Shown here: piece by piece, positions 26,685 to 35,605 of the stretch
Numbering within the stretch: the first letter of the stretch is position 1
Layout: the number at the start of each line of letters is the position of its first letter
Assembly: GCF_003268025.1 (NCBI RefSeq)
Contig: NZ_QLUW01000005.1
Location: 372,001-436,000, forward strand
Origin: Paenibacillus montanisoli
Lineage (GTDB): Bacteria > Bacillota > Bacilli > Paenibacillales > Paenibacillaceae
Length of the DNA stretch: 64,000 nt
Direction of reading: 5' to 3'
Made by a program: the position numbers and the translations under genes
The notes under the pieces: generated by a model
Database searches by the model: none
The model's input: only the letters and a program-made list of their open reading frames with translations
What the model was told of the DNA's origin: nothing

Positions 26685-27755
26685 TTGCAAGAGAGTGGTT
26701 TGAAATTGCGAACCGAACCCCGTGCTGCTCGGGCGGTTATCATGCTAATCGTGTTTCTGCTGATCGCTGCATTGGGTTTGATGTATGTGAAATGGTGGCC
26801 GTATTATCATAAAGCATTAACTGCGGCAGACACGCATTCGATCGGCAGCTCCATTCTCGGGAAACCGGCTGCGCACACCGGTACTCCGACGTGGAACGAT
26901 GCGGTCGATTACGCGGAGACCTATTTCAAATCCGTTTGGAAAGCGGCCGTACTAGGTATCTTGCTTGGCTCTCTCCTACAGGTTTTGATTCCCGTGAGCT
27001 GGCTGCTGCGTCTGTTTGGCAAATCGAATTTTGCGAGCGTGCTGTGCGGTGGACTAGTTTCGCTTCCGGGCATGATGTGCTCCTGCTGCGCGGCTCCGAT
27101 CGCCGCGGGAATGCGGCGCAAAAACGCGTCGGCGGGCGCTGCTCTCGCCTTCTGGATCGGCAATCCTTTGCTTAACCCGGCGACGCTTGTGTTTATGGCA
27201 TTTGTGTTATCGTGGAAGTTCGTCGTACTGCGCGTCGTATTCGGAGTTCTCTTGACGTTCGGCATCGGCTACATCGCCAACCGACTGATGCGAGGCCATG
27301 AATCGGAATTGCAGCCGGGTCTCCTATCCTCCGGCGTATCGGCGCCAGAACCGGCATCAGCTCCCTTCTGGAGCCGATGGATGAGCAGCCTCGGCAGCAT
27401 GCTGCTGCATGTCGTTCCAGCTTATTTGATCGCTGTTCTCGTGCTCGGGGCAATAAAAGTTTGGCTGTTTCCAGTGTCCTTCGGTCCCGCCGTTGTCATG
27501 ATCCTATTGTTTGCAATAGCAGGAACGCTGTTCGTGATTCCGACAGCTGCGGAAATTCCGATCATTCAGTCATTCCTTGCGGCCGGCGTCGCGATCGGAC
27601 CCGCAACCGCGTTGTTAGTCACGCTTCCTGCGGTTAGCCTGCCCTCCTTGTTGATGCTGTCGCGTGCCTTTCCGCGTAAAATCTTGCTGCTTGTGCTTGG
27701 CACAGTTATCACTATCGGCATCGCCTGCGGGTTCATCGGCGAGCTTTGGATATGA
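26685..27755 (+). CDS. DUF318 (YraQ/ArsP-like) permease
   Basis: A 356-residue membrane protein with eight or more helices. The hallmark of the family, a helix-breaking cysteine cluster in GMMCSCCAAPIAAGMRRK (about 128-145), is followed by AFWIGNPLLNPATLVFMAF. Some relatives (ArsP) export trivalent organoarsenicals; the substrate here is unknown. The TTG at 26685 is preceded by GGAGG with an 8-base spacer; an upstream ATG (26658) has no site. It is divergent from the TerC gene and followed by a terminator. No arsenic genes are adjacent. Confidence 0.85.
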   Translation: MQESGLKLRTEPRAARAVIMLIVFLLIAALGLMYVKWWPYYHKALTAADTHSIGSSILGKPAAHTGTPTWNDAVDYAETYFKSVWKAAVLGILLGSLLQVLIPVSWLLRLFGKSNFASVLCGGLVSLPGMMCSCCAAPIAAGMRRKNASAGAALAFWIGNPLLNPATLVFMAFVLSWKFVVLRVVFGVLLTFGIGYIANRLMRGHESELQPGLLSSGVSAPEPASAPFWSRWMSSLGSMLLHVVPAYLIAVLVLGAIKVWLFPVSFGPAVVMILLFAIAGTLFVIPTAAEIPIIQSFLAAGVAIGPATALLVTLPAVSLPSLLMLSRAFPRKILLLVLGTVITIGIACGFIGELWI

Positions 27756-27761
27756 ACGAAC

Positions 27762-27809
27762 AGGGCTGTCCTCTAGTCTCTAAAGAAGACTTGCAGGACA
27801 GCCCTTTTC
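27762..27809. terminator. Bidirectional terminator
   Basis: AGGGCTGTCC / GGACAGCCCT stem with TTTT on the plus side, between the convergent permease gene and the small membrane-protein gene at 27815. Confidence 0.8.
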
Positions 27810-27814
27810 TTTGT

Positions 27815-28294
27815 TTATGACGATGCGGGCTCCATTGCGTCCCCCACCGAGATGGCCCGATATTGCCAAAAAATATTACGTATTTCATCAGACTGTCCTT
27901 CACCGCAATGGACAATCACTGTAACTTCAGGCAGCGGCCTGCGCGGAGAACGAGCGATCGGACGCTCCCCTTTCCACATTCTAACCAGGCATACCGCACC
28001 GAACCCAATCAGCATTCCTATAAAGGCATAAATCAGCCCCCACGCAATGGGACCCCATTTCAATTTAAATCCAACGCTTGCTCCGATAACGCCTAAGGCC
28101 GTTGCAAGAGCCGTACCAATCTCGAATCCCCTAACTCTAATATCCTCCGCCCGAATGAGAAGCTCATGCGGATTTTTATCATAGAGATCCATTGGTATGA
28201 CCAAGATGCTTTCTTTATTAATACCTTTCTTTTCCAATACCGCCAAAGCTTGTTCGAGTTGAAGAGTATGCTCGAAAGTACTAACAATGAGCAT
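27815..28294 (-). CDS. Small two-helix membrane protein, unknown
   Basis: A 159-residue protein of unknown function. An N-terminal soluble alpha/beta stretch (LIVSTFEHTLQLEQALAVL, about 3-45) suggests a ferredoxin-like fold; two membrane helices follow (about 58-76 and 82-104), and the C-terminal 45 residues are soluble again (PEVTVIVHCGEGQSDEIRNIF). The symmetry of the N- and C-terminal parts, each with a beta-alpha pattern, is notable. Its start lies inside the end of the upstream membrane gene (14-base overlap), so the two are one operon. I do not recognise a named family. Confidence 0.75.
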   Translation of the reverse strand: MLIVSTFEHTLQLEQALAVLEKKGINKESILVIPMDLYDKNPHELLIRAEDIRVRGFEIGTALATALGVIGASVGFKLKWGPIAWGLIYAFIGMLIGFGAVCLVRMWKGERPIARSPRRPLPEVTVIVHCGEGQSDEIRNIFWQYRAISVGDAMEPASS

Positions 28295-29072
28295 GGTCTT
28301 CCTCCTCCCTCTGGAAGAATCGGTGAATCATGCCGCCTCTATACTGTTCAACGAAAAACCGCTTTTGTTCAACCATGAACAGATGATTTTGGTCAACGGT
28401 TTGCGTGTAGGAGTAGTATATCGATCCCCCTAATACCGAGGGCATGAACAGCAGCCACTGGGGGTTGAGGACGGCGATCGATTCCGCTATTCGCCCGGAA
28501 AACAACAAAAATAACGAATCATAAGCATGTGCCATTGTGCCTTTTATCCACCACCAGGCGATGGCGTAAATCCCAAGAAAGATGCGTTGATTATACAAAA
28601 ATCCAAGTCCGGGAAAGAAGAAGGACCACATGGCGGCCATGATCGGATTTTTTCTCTCCAGAAACTGAATATCAAAGTTGGTGATATGCAGTCTCGTCAT
28701 TGGCGTGTTTTCAAGTTCCGCTAAGTGGCTGAGCCGGTTCATGGTGAAGGCCGTGCGGTAGCTGCTCCACATGGAAAAAAAATAAACGATCAAGTAACCA
28801 TACATCCACCGGGGCTCGAGCACCGATTTTGCCAATTCGAATTGTCCGCAAAATGTATATACCATGGCTTCGTTCACATGACCCAGCGTATTGATTGCCA
28901 CTTCCGACAAAGTAAGCAAAAGGCCGCGCGCGTATTGATTCATGAGCACATGACCAAAGCCCGGAAAAGCAGCGGACAGCCACATGACAGTAAACGGGCT
29001 ACGCCGCCATATATAGGTCATACCGTTGCCGCTAAGCAGCATTCTGGATTTTCGTGGGCTGTACTGGAACAA
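28281..29072 (-). CDS. Polytopic membrane protein with two internal repeats, unknown
   Basis: A 263-residue protein with about six membrane helices. Two segments look like one another and like the TM2-type motif: SAAFPGFGHVLMNQYARG (near 30-47) and SFFFPGLGFLYNQRIFLG (near 145-162), each followed by another helix. This suggests an internal duplication. The C-terminal tail is basic with several His residues. I place the start at the TTG at 29070-29072, preceded by GGAGAG with 6-base spacing; the frame continues upstream to 29189 but without a site. It is the first gene of a two-gene unit with the gene ending at 27815. No function can be named. Confidence 0.72.
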   Translation of the reverse strand: MFQYSPRKSRMLLSGNGMTYIWRRSPFTVMWLSAAFPGFGHVLMNQYARGLLLTLSEVAINTLGHVNEAMVYTFCGQFELAKSVLEPRWMYGYLIVYFFSMWSSYRTAFTMNRLSHLAELENTPMTRLHITNFDIQFLERKNPIMAAMWSFFFPGLGFLYNQRIFLGIYAIAWWWIKGTMAHAYDSLFLLFSGRIAESIAVLNPQWLLFMPSVLGGSIYYSYTQTVDQNHLFMVEQKRFFVEQYRGGMIHRFFQREEEDHAHC

Positions 29073-29200
29073 GTTAATCTCTCCGGCAATGAATAATGTC
29101 GTACAAACACATGCTGTGCTTATCTTTTCACCATTCTTGCCTATCAGCCTATGCTTCAAACACAAGCCAAATAAAACTTCGCGTAACATTCAAATGACGA

Positions 29201-29240
29201 AAAGAGCCTGCCCCATTAACTTGGGAGCAGGCTCTTTTTA
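29201..29240 (-). terminator. Terminator of the NarL-type two-component operon
   Basis: AAAGAGCCTGC / GCAGGCTCTTT hairpin with T runs, about 80 bases past the response-regulator stop. Confidence 0.8.
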
Positions 29241-29318
29241 ACTTCGCGGCGCTGACCTAAAAAGCGTTCTGCCGATATAATCGCCCATTGGAGCGAACCC
29301 TCCGCGGAGTGATGCACC

Positions 29319-29978
29319 TCAATTGAGCAGGTTCTCATCTTTCACTTTCAGAACGGCGTGAAGCCGATCGGTTACCTCAAGCTTCGAATAGATCGTCGAA
29401 ATATAATTTTTGACGGTTCCCTCCGACAAATAGAGGTTTCCGGCAATTTCACGGTTATCCTTTCCGTCAGCGAGCAATCGCAAAACATCAACCTCTCTTT
29501 CCGTAAGTCCGTATCGAGGCTTTTTCTCCTTCTCTTTTTTCGGTTTACCGGCAGTTCCCCGACTTGTCCATTCAGCCACCATTATTTTTGCGATATCTTG
29601 CGGAATCAATGTCTCGCCATTGTTCACCAGACGAATACTAGCTGCCAAGTCCTCAGGCTGCATAGCCTTAAGCAGGTATCCTACGGCCCCGGCGGAAAGC
29701 GCCTCTTTGACATAATCCATATCGTGAAATGTCGTAAGCATAACAACGCGTGCCGTTGGGTGATGCTTGGTAATATGCCGTGTCGCCTCAATTCCATCCA
29801 ACACGGGCATGTGAATGTCCATTAACACTACATCCGGTTCATACTGCTTGCACAACTCTACCGCTTCCGCTCCATTAGCCGCAAGGCCAACGACCTCAAT
29901 GTCTTTCTCGCTTCGCAATACAATGCGTAGACTGCCCCGAATTAAATCTTGATCGTCGGCGATTAACACTTTTATCAT
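29319..29978 (-). CDS. NarL/LuxR-family response regulator
   Basis: A 219-residue regulator: receiver domain (DDQD at 8-11, phospho-acceptor Asp54 in LMDIHMPVLDG, the conserved Lys of the receiver in YLLKAMQPEDL), a charged Lys/Glu linker (PKKEKEKKPRYG), and a LuxR-type helix-turn-helix (LTEREVDVLRLLADGKDNREIAGNLYLSEGTVKNYISTIYSKL). It starts one base after the kinase stop, so the two are co-translated. No target is evident; the divergent CPBP-protease gene is a candidate. Confidence 0.92.
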   Translation of the reverse strand: MIKVLIADDQDLIRGSLRIVLRSEKDIEVVGLAANGAEAVELCKQYEPDVVLMDIHMPVLDGIEATRHITKHHPTARVVMLTTFHDMDYVKEALSAGAVGYLLKAMQPEDLAASIRLVNNGETLIPQDIAKIMVAEWTSRGTAGKPKKEKEKKPRYGLTEREVDVLRLLADGKDNREIAGNLYLSEGTVKNYISTIYSKLEVTDRLHAVLKVKDENLLN

Positions 29979-29979
29979 C

Positions 29980-31152
29980 CTAAACAGCCTTCCTATTCTT
30001 AAGCGGCAGCTGACAGTATACGGTCGTTCCGCTGTTCTTAATCGACTTTACTTTTAATTCGCCCTGATACGCTTCAATCCTCTCCTTCATCGCCGAGAGA
30101 CCGAATCCATAGCGGACCTCCTCCATACCGCGGCCATTATCCTGGATGCCAAGAGAAAGCGAATCCAGCATGATGTTAAGCGAGATCTGGATATAATCGG
30201 CGCTTCCGTGGCGTTTCGCGTTCGTTAAAGACTCTTGCAAGCACCTAACAAGCGTCATAGTAATCGGCAGCGGAACCGAGATATCGGGCCCGTCGGCTTG
30301 GAACTCAATGTTTGTGCCTGTATGAACGGCAAACTCGCCGGCAATTCTCTTTAACTGAACAGCCAGCGGCTCTCCCCCTTTCTCGGGAGCAATATGATGA
30401 ATTTGGTTCCGCATTTCATCCAGGCCTTTCCTGCTTACGCTTCTAAGCTGATTGATGCTTGCAGGAGCCTCTTCCGGAGCTTCGGCAATGATGTAAGATA
30501 GAGCATCGAGCCCCACGATCACCGACGTTAACGTATGACCGATGGTATCATGCAATTCCCGCGCCAGCCGATTTCGCTCTTCCAAAAGCGTTATGCTCTC
30601 CACTTGCTTGGCATAATGCTCAAGCACTTGGCGCTGACGTTCATTTTCTTCCAGGAGCGATAACATTTTTCGTTGGGTATCAAGGATCTTCCAGATTCCG
30701 CATCCCAAGCCAAAGAAGAAGAAGCCTTCGATAATGGACATGGTGAATGATGACAAAGGTCGAACGACCGCCATCGCGATTGCCGGAATAATGGAAAACC
30801 AGATCCATAGGGGAATTCGGATTCTTGACGAAGGAGTCACGGCCGCGGCGCACATGGCCGGAATTGCGAGATAGGAGAAATATTGCCCTACTGCGTAAGA
30901 GGCGCTAATAAGAAACAACCCGCCAAACAAAAGCTCTGTTACCGGGTATGCCCAAGAGGGTTTATGTAAGGTCTTCATCCATACGAGTTGCGGGATCACG
31001 CCGACAAACAGGCATGATAGGAGAACGACGTACCACGTCCAATCCTGGGTTTTATACGCATAACCAAGTAAAAAGAGATGAAGCAGCACCCAAATGATTC
31101 TAGTATAAAACAATGCTCTTATTCCCCAATGAATATTATGGGCGGTAACCAT
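29980..31152 (-). CDS. DesK/LiaS-type sensor histidine kinase
   Basis: A 390-residue kinase with four to six N-terminal membrane helices (about 15-155) and almost no extracellular loops, so it probably senses the membrane itself, as DesK-type kinases do. A coiled coil (about 160-190) leads into the HisKA_3 box LARELHDTIGHTLTSVIVGLDAL (His near 198). A short ATPase domain ends with DNGRGMEEVRYGFGLSAMKER and GTTVYCQLP. It pairs with the NarL-type regulator just downstream. The signal is unknown. Confidence 0.9.
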   Translation of the reverse strand: MVTAHNIHWGIRALFYTRIIWVLLHLFLLGYAYKTQDWTWYVVLLSCLFVGVIPQLVWMKTLHKPSWAYPVTELLFGGLFLISASYAVGQYFSYLAIPAMCAAAVTPSSRIRIPLWIWFSIIPAIAMAVVRPLSSFTMSIIEGFFFFGLGCGIWKILDTQRKMLSLLEENERQRQVLEHYAKQVESITLLEERNRLARELHDTIGHTLTSVIVGLDALSYIIAEAPEEAPASINQLRSVSRKGLDEMRNQIHHIAPEKGGEPLAVQLKRIAGEFAVHTGTNIEFQADGPDISVPLPITMTLVRCLQESLTNAKRHGSADYIQISLNIMLDSLSLGIQDNGRGMEEVRYGFGLSAMKERIEAYQGELKVKSIKNSGTTVYCQLPLKNRKAV

Positions 31153-31347
31153 ACCTATTTCGTTCCCCTTCCCTGACCTTTATGCTTACCATCATACCAT
31201 GGTCGAAACGGGAATAGACTCCCTTCAGTCATGGTTCAGTCATATATGACTAAGGGGGCAAATACCTTACTGCACGCACTAGGGCGAATTTCCGGCGAAT
31301 TGCATAATAGGGGTATCCAAAACAATCAAGCGAGGAGAAGATTGAAA

Positions 31348-32136
31348 ATGGTATCGAATATGCAAAGGTTTTTAAGAAATCACCCCTTCCTGTTTGCCTT
31401 CTTTGCCCTGATTGCCAGTCGTGTTGCGGGGTTGGGCACGGTTGCGATTATCCAGCAATTACAGCCGGGCATGAATATTAAAGATGATCTCGGTTGGCTG
31501 CTTATGTTTCTTTATGCCAGTGTCATAGTCAGTCTTGTTTACTGGACGAATACGGCAAATGAAGTTGGACTGAAGAAACCGAGTTCTGCAAAGGAATGGC
31601 TGCTAGTGACGCCAATGTTAGCTCTCCCTCTTATGATTTTTATAGAAACCGGCATACAGTCCTGGGGTCTCGCACAGAATCTTGTTCTTGCCATAGCTGC
31701 CATCGGGGTTGCCATAAATGAAGAAGTTTTGTTCCGGGGAATCTTGCTTCGCGGCTTTATGAAATGGGGTTCATGGGTCGCGATCCTTGTTCCGAGTGCA
31801 TTATTTGCCTTTGCGCACTCTACCAATGCTTTTATCGGCGGCGACGCAACGTTTGCCTTGTACCAGACAATTTGGACATTTGCAAGCGGAGTCACTTTAT
31901 CTGCGATGAGACTTCGTAATAACAGCTTATACCCTGTCATCGTGTTCCACATCATACTGGATGGTGTCGAATATTTCTCGACCGGTGAGTATGGGGTTCA
32001 CGCCGAAGCTATATCATCGACTTGGCTTCAGCTGTTTGCTGCCGTGAATATCATTCTTGCCGCGTATTCCCTGCTTCTATTTTACAAGCGTAACAAGCGA
32101 AATGCGATCGAAACAGCCATTCCTATTGGTACTTGA
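31348..32136 (+). CDS. CPBP-family intramembrane metalloprotease
   Basis: A 262-residue membrane protein with about eight helices and the CPBP (Abi/Rce1) catalytic motifs: EEVLFRG (about 125-131), FAHS (about 155-158) and the helix with FHIILDG (about 200). Such proteases cleave within or near the membrane; in Gram-positives members serve bacteriocin self-immunity or prenyl-protein processing. No bacteriocin gene is adjacent. I use the ATG at 31348 with GAGGAG about 10 bases upstream; a TTG two codons earlier is an alternative, and the frame from 31231 adds an unlikely leader. Divergent from the two-component system. Confidence 0.82.
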   Translation: MVSNMQRFLRNHPFLFAFFALIASRVAGLGTVAIIQQLQPGMNIKDDLGWLLMFLYASVIVSLVYWTNTANEVGLKKPSSAKEWLLVTPMLALPLMIFIETGIQSWGLAQNLVLAIAAIGVAINEEVLFRGILLRGFMKWGSWVAILVPSALFAFAHSTNAFIGGDATFALYQTIWTFASGVTLSAMRLRNNSLYPVIVFHIILDGVEYFSTGEYGVHAEAISSTWLQLFAAVNIILAAYSLLLFYKRNKRNAIETAIPIGT

Positions 32137-32145
32137 TTATATTAA

Positions 32146-32169
32146 AGGCCATCCATTTCAGGATGGCCT
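32146..32169. terminator. Bidirectional terminator
   Basis: AGGCCATCC / GGATGGCCT hairpin between the convergent CPBP and MFS genes. Confidence 0.7.
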
Positions 32170-32194
32170 CTCCAAGTGAAAGTATGCTGACCTC

Positions 32195-33598
32195 TTACCC
32201 AGCCACACTAGACTGCGGCTTACCGGATTCCTTGCGTTGCGACGGCAATAAACCGACAACCAGCACGACAGCGATTGATATGATAAAAATGGAGATAAAG
32301 ACGACGTGCATGCCATGAGCGACTTGCTTCGTCTCGAGCCCTGCCGCCGCGTTATTGAATAGCGTGCCGAACATCGCAACGCCAACGGTCTGCCCTAACG
32401 CGTTCATGAGCGAGTTCGTCGAGGTGGCAACCCCCCGCTTACTCCAATCTACGGCGTTCTGAATCAGTACCAGAATCGGCGTCGTCAATAAGCCCATGCC
32501 GAAACCGATGACGATCAGTATCCCGACCAAGTACGAGTATGGAGAATCCGGATCGATCAGCATGAGCCATAAGCTGCCTGCCGCAACGATGAAAGCACCC
32601 GAGATGATAAAGAGACGGGGCCCATACTTGAACATCAGCCTTCCCGTCATCGTAGCCGCGAATGGCCATGCAATGCACATCGGCATTAGCGTGAACCCCG
32701 AGTTCGTCGCGCTGTGACCAAGTACGACTTGGATCCATTGAGGCGCGTACACCATGACACCAGCTGTTATGGCGAAGCCTAAAAAGCTTAGCAAGTAGAT
32801 AACGCGAATCTCTCTCGTTTTGAACAACTCAAGCGGCATCATCGGTTCCTTCACCCGCGTCTCCACGAACAAGAACAGCGAGATGAAGACCGCCGCAATG
32901 CACAACAGCCCAATGATCAGAGCGGAATCCCACGCATACTTCTCACCGCCATTAAGCAGCGCGTACAGGAGTGCCGTTAGACCAATCGTGAATACGATCG
33001 CGCCGATGAAGTCAATATTTTTCGCTTTCTTCTCAAACTTCTCATGCAGAAATCCGACGACGAGAATGAAGGCAATCACGAACACGGGCACGTTCATGTA
33101 GAAAATCCAGCGCCAAGAGATGTAGTCGACGAATGTCCCTCCGACAAGCGGACCAAGCAATCCCGCCACCGACCATACGGAGGCGAATATCCCTTGAACC
33201 TTCGCCCGTTGCTCTCCCGGGTACAAATCGCCGACGATCGTGAACGTTACCGGCGTGAGCGCCCCTGCGCCAAGCCCTTGAATTGCGCGGAACCAGATGA
33301 GGGCGGTCATGCTCGTCGCCGCTCCGCATAAAATCGATCCGATCGCGAAGATGAGCAAACCTGCCGTGAACACCGATCTTCTTCCATATAAGTCCGCCAG
33401 CTTACCGAAGATAGGCGTCGCGACGCACATCGTCAGCGTATAAATCGAGAATACCCAACTGATCAAGCTAAACCCGCTTAACTCCTTCGTAATATGCGGC
33501 ATCGCCGTACTGACGACCGTTGCATCTAACGCACCGATGAACAGTGCAGCCAGCAGGCCGATCGTTACGATCTTGCGGTTCGTTGTTTGCTGTATCAA
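32195..33598 (-). CDS. DHA2-type MFS multidrug transporter
   Basis: A 467-residue major-facilitator protein with about 13-14 predicted helices, as in the EmrB/QacA (DHA2) group. It has the motif A loop GKLADLYGRRSVF (about 65-77), the LDATVVSTAMP motif of helix 1 (motif D1, about 24-34), and motif C-like RAIQGLGAGALTPV (about 108-121). It should use the proton gradient to expel small toxic compounds; the substrate is unknown. The TTG start at 33596-33598 is preceded by GGAGG. No regulator gene is directly adjacent. Confidence 0.9.
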   Translation of the reverse strand: MIQQTTNRKIVTIGLLAALFIGALDATVVSTAMPHITKELSGFSLISWVFSIYTLTMCVATPIFGKLADLYGRRSVFTAGLLIFAIGSILCGAATSMTALIWFRAIQGLGAGALTPVTFTIVGDLYPGEQRAKVQGIFASVWSVAGLLGPLVGGTFVDYISWRWIFYMNVPVFVIAFILVVGFLHEKFEKKAKNIDFIGAIVFTIGLTALLYALLNGGEKYAWDSALIIGLLCIAAVFISLFLFVETRVKEPMMPLELFKTREIRVIYLLSFLGFAITAGVMVYAPQWIQVVLGHSATNSGFTLMPMCIAWPFAATMTGRLMFKYGPRLFIISGAFIVAAGSLWLMLIDPDSPYSYLVGILIVIGFGMGLLTTPILVLIQNAVDWSKRGVATSTNSLMNALGQTVGVAMFGTLFNNAAAGLETKQVAHGMHVVFISIFIISIAVVLVVGLLPSQRKESGKPQSSVAG

Positions 33599-33704
33599 CT
33601 CTGAATACCTCCTAAGTAAGCTTTTATTACTGAGATATCCTCAAATCTATTCGCCCTCGCCGAAACAATTCCTCCCGCTGCCCTATTGGCGATCACGACA
33701 AAAA

Positions 33705-33731
33705 CCTCTATTCCGCCATTCGGAATAGAGG
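33705..33731 (-). terminator. Terminator after the 154-aa hypothetical gene
   Basis: CCTCTATTCCG / CGGAATAGAGG hairpin followed by TTTTTG on the minus strand, 17 bases past the stop at 33749. Confidence 0.85.
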
Positions 33732-33748
33732 CCTGCGCTTTGTTTATT

Positions 33749-34213
33749 TCAGTACTCGCCCTTAATTACAAAAAACGATCCCCGAATCGTCCCGGCAAGT
33801 TTAGATTTCTGCCTAGCGAACTTAAACTTCCCTTCCAGCTCCTTCGGTACTTCCATTCCCTCGGAAAGCTTAAAACCAACGGCCCGCTTCTTGGGGTCAT
33901 CGATCGTATATAAAACGTTGACCTCAAGACCATCCTCATAAAAGACGTACGCCCATCTGATGTTTTCCACTAGGAAAAGCGACGTTTCCAAAGGTTTAGC
34001 CGCAAACTCAATGCCGCGTTCTTCTTTTAAAACCCGGTTCACATAATCAAGGGTGTCTTGGCTTTCGCTAGCCGGTACGACCGTAAATTCATGCTTGTAT
34101 TTGTTCATAAAGTAACGGGCTTCATTCGCACGCAAACCGGCAAGCGCATCTACTACAGGCGAAGACTCTAAACCAACCGTAGACACATCTTTAAAATCAA
34201 CGATATAGGACAC
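33749..34213 (-). CDS. Hypothetical protein (154 aa)
   Basis: A soluble protein I cannot assign to a family. It alternates short strands and helices (YIVDFKDVSTVGLESSPVVDAL; FTVVPASESQDTLDYVNRVL; WAYVFYEDGLEVNVLYTIDD) and ends in a Lys-rich beta region. I use the GTG at 34211-34213, preceded by GGAGGG with 6-base spacing; the frame remains open to 34267 but without a better site. It is the last of three co-directional genes (methyltransferase, frameshifted gene, this gene) and is followed by a good terminator. Confidence 0.6.
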   Translation of the reverse strand: MSYIVDFKDVSTVGLESSPVVDALAGLRANEARYFMNKYKHEFTVVPASESQDTLDYVNRVLKEERGIEFAAKPLETSLFLVENIRWAYVFYEDGLEVNVLYTIDDPKKRAVGFKLSEGMEVPKELEGKFKFARQKSKLAGTIRGSFFVIKGEY

Positions 34214-34260
34214 TTCCATCCCTCCCAGGGCTAAGATAATGGCGTTCTCATAGTCTAGTA

Positions 34261-34933
34261 TTAACAACGTTGCTGCGAAAAAATCCGAAGTATTTCGTCA
34301 CAATAGGTAACCGACTCCAAAATCTTATCACTGATTGGCTTCATAAGCTCTTTATTTGTTATGACTTCGGGCTTAATCTTAAATCCGTTCTGCATTCCGC
34401 CATTTTCGTAATCGTTATTTCCATTCTGACCACGATAGGCCAACTCTTCAAATACGTCGCCTTGTTCTTCATATAGCGACTCAAGTTCATGAATAAAGAT
34501 CATATCAGGGTTTAATTCCAATGCTCTGTTCAAGAATCCCCTTGAACAACCGTTTGTCCCTGCTATGCAAAGATAAGTTCCATGTACATTCCAAACGTTT
34601 AATGAAGAAACATGATCAAACGTTCCGTTTTGAAAGCTGTCAGCCCAATCCAAAAAGGCCTGTCTGCCAAAAGAATACTCGGCTGTGGCGGGCATCGTTA
34701 TTAGCGAGGGGATATTCATAACCGCTTGTCTGTAAGCATCGGCCAATGTCGGGCGTTCTTTCGTATCTCCAACGAAAATCAGTTCATGAAACTCGCTCGG
34801 AGAAAAACCAATAATTATATTCTCTGCTCTCACCAAGGCATTCCATCAAATATTCCATACAGCCGTGAAACCAGTAATTTTGACCAAGCATCCCCTCACA
34901 AAGCACCCTTGTGTTTGGCAACGCTTTTTTCAT
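34261..34933 (-). pseudogene. Frameshifted hypothetical gene
   Basis: Two overlapping frames look like one gene. The first begins at an ATG at 34931-34933 (AGAGGTGAT upstream), reads MKKALPNTRVLCEGMLGQNY to NYWFFS, and stops at 34784. The second carries on from PSEFHELIFVGDTKE to QQRC, stopping at 34261. Removing one base from the five-A run at 34803-34807 (TTTTT on the coding strand) joins them as NYWFSPSEFHELIFVGD. The intact product would be about 223 residues and soluble. I do not recognise the family. Either a recent mutation or a homopolymer sequencing error would explain it. Confidence 0.65.
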
Positions 34934-34940
34934 TTTCCTA

Positions 34941-35546
34941 TCACCTCTTTCGAGAATCAAGAATAAACATAGATGCGTCATGGCCCATGAATAGTTTACT
35001 TCCCGTATAAAAAGTTTCGGATTGAATATCCCTGTATCCTATTTTGGTCATCATGTCGGCCAGCTCTGCTTGATTGAATCCGTTATGAACGAGATCTGAA
35101 TCGATTTTTTCATTTTTATTAAAATCTACGATTAGCAAATGCCCTCCTTCATTCAGAACCTCAAACAACCTTGATAAAACGAATTCGACGTCAGGAATAT
35201 GAAGCAGAACCTGAGCCATGAAAATGTAGTCGGCATGAAGCTCCGATAAGCCTTCCTTTTCAAAATCAAAGCATAATGTATCTACATGCTGAAGATTAAA
35301 ATCAGAAATTTTTTGCTCGATTTGATTAATCATGTTTGGCGATGTATCCAGAAAAAGCACCGAATTAAATTCGTTTAACAAGTCCATTCCGACAAGACCG
35401 GTTCCACAGCCAAAATCGATGGCATTCTTGCTTTTAGCGTCAACTAAATAGTTGCGAATGGCATCCGATGATACCTTTGCAATTTGGATTCTTTCAGGAG
35501 TGTCATATAGGTTAGCTATCATATCGAACTTATCGGTATTTCCCAT
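34941..35546 (-). CDS. Class I SAM-dependent methyltransferase
   Basis: A 201-residue enzyme with motif I AIDFGCGTGLVGMDLLNEF (about 38-56), the acidic end of strand 2 (VLFLDTSPNMI), motif post-I LCFDFEKEGL, motif IV YIFMAQVLLHI, and the LNEGGHLLIVDFNK strand. It fits small-molecule methyltransferases of the Methyltransf_11/25 type; the acceptor is unknown. The codon and base use is clearly more AT-rich than that of the core genes at either end of the window. GGAGGG precedes the ATG. First gene of a three-gene unit. Confidence 0.85.
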   Translation of the reverse strand: MGNTDKFDMIANLYDTPERIQIAKVSSDAIRNYLVDAKSKNAIDFGCGTGLVGMDLLNEFNSVLFLDTSPNMINQIEQKISDFNLQHVDTLCFDFEKEGLSELHADYIFMAQVLLHIPDVEFVLSRLFEVLNEGGHLLIVDFNKNEKIDSDLVHNGFNQAELADMMTKIGYRDIQSETFYTGSKLFMGHDASMFILDSRKR

Positions 35547-35605
35547 CGTATCCCTCCATCCCTAGGCTTGTCTATTGACTTAAATCAATGCGCGTAAACA
35601 TTCCC

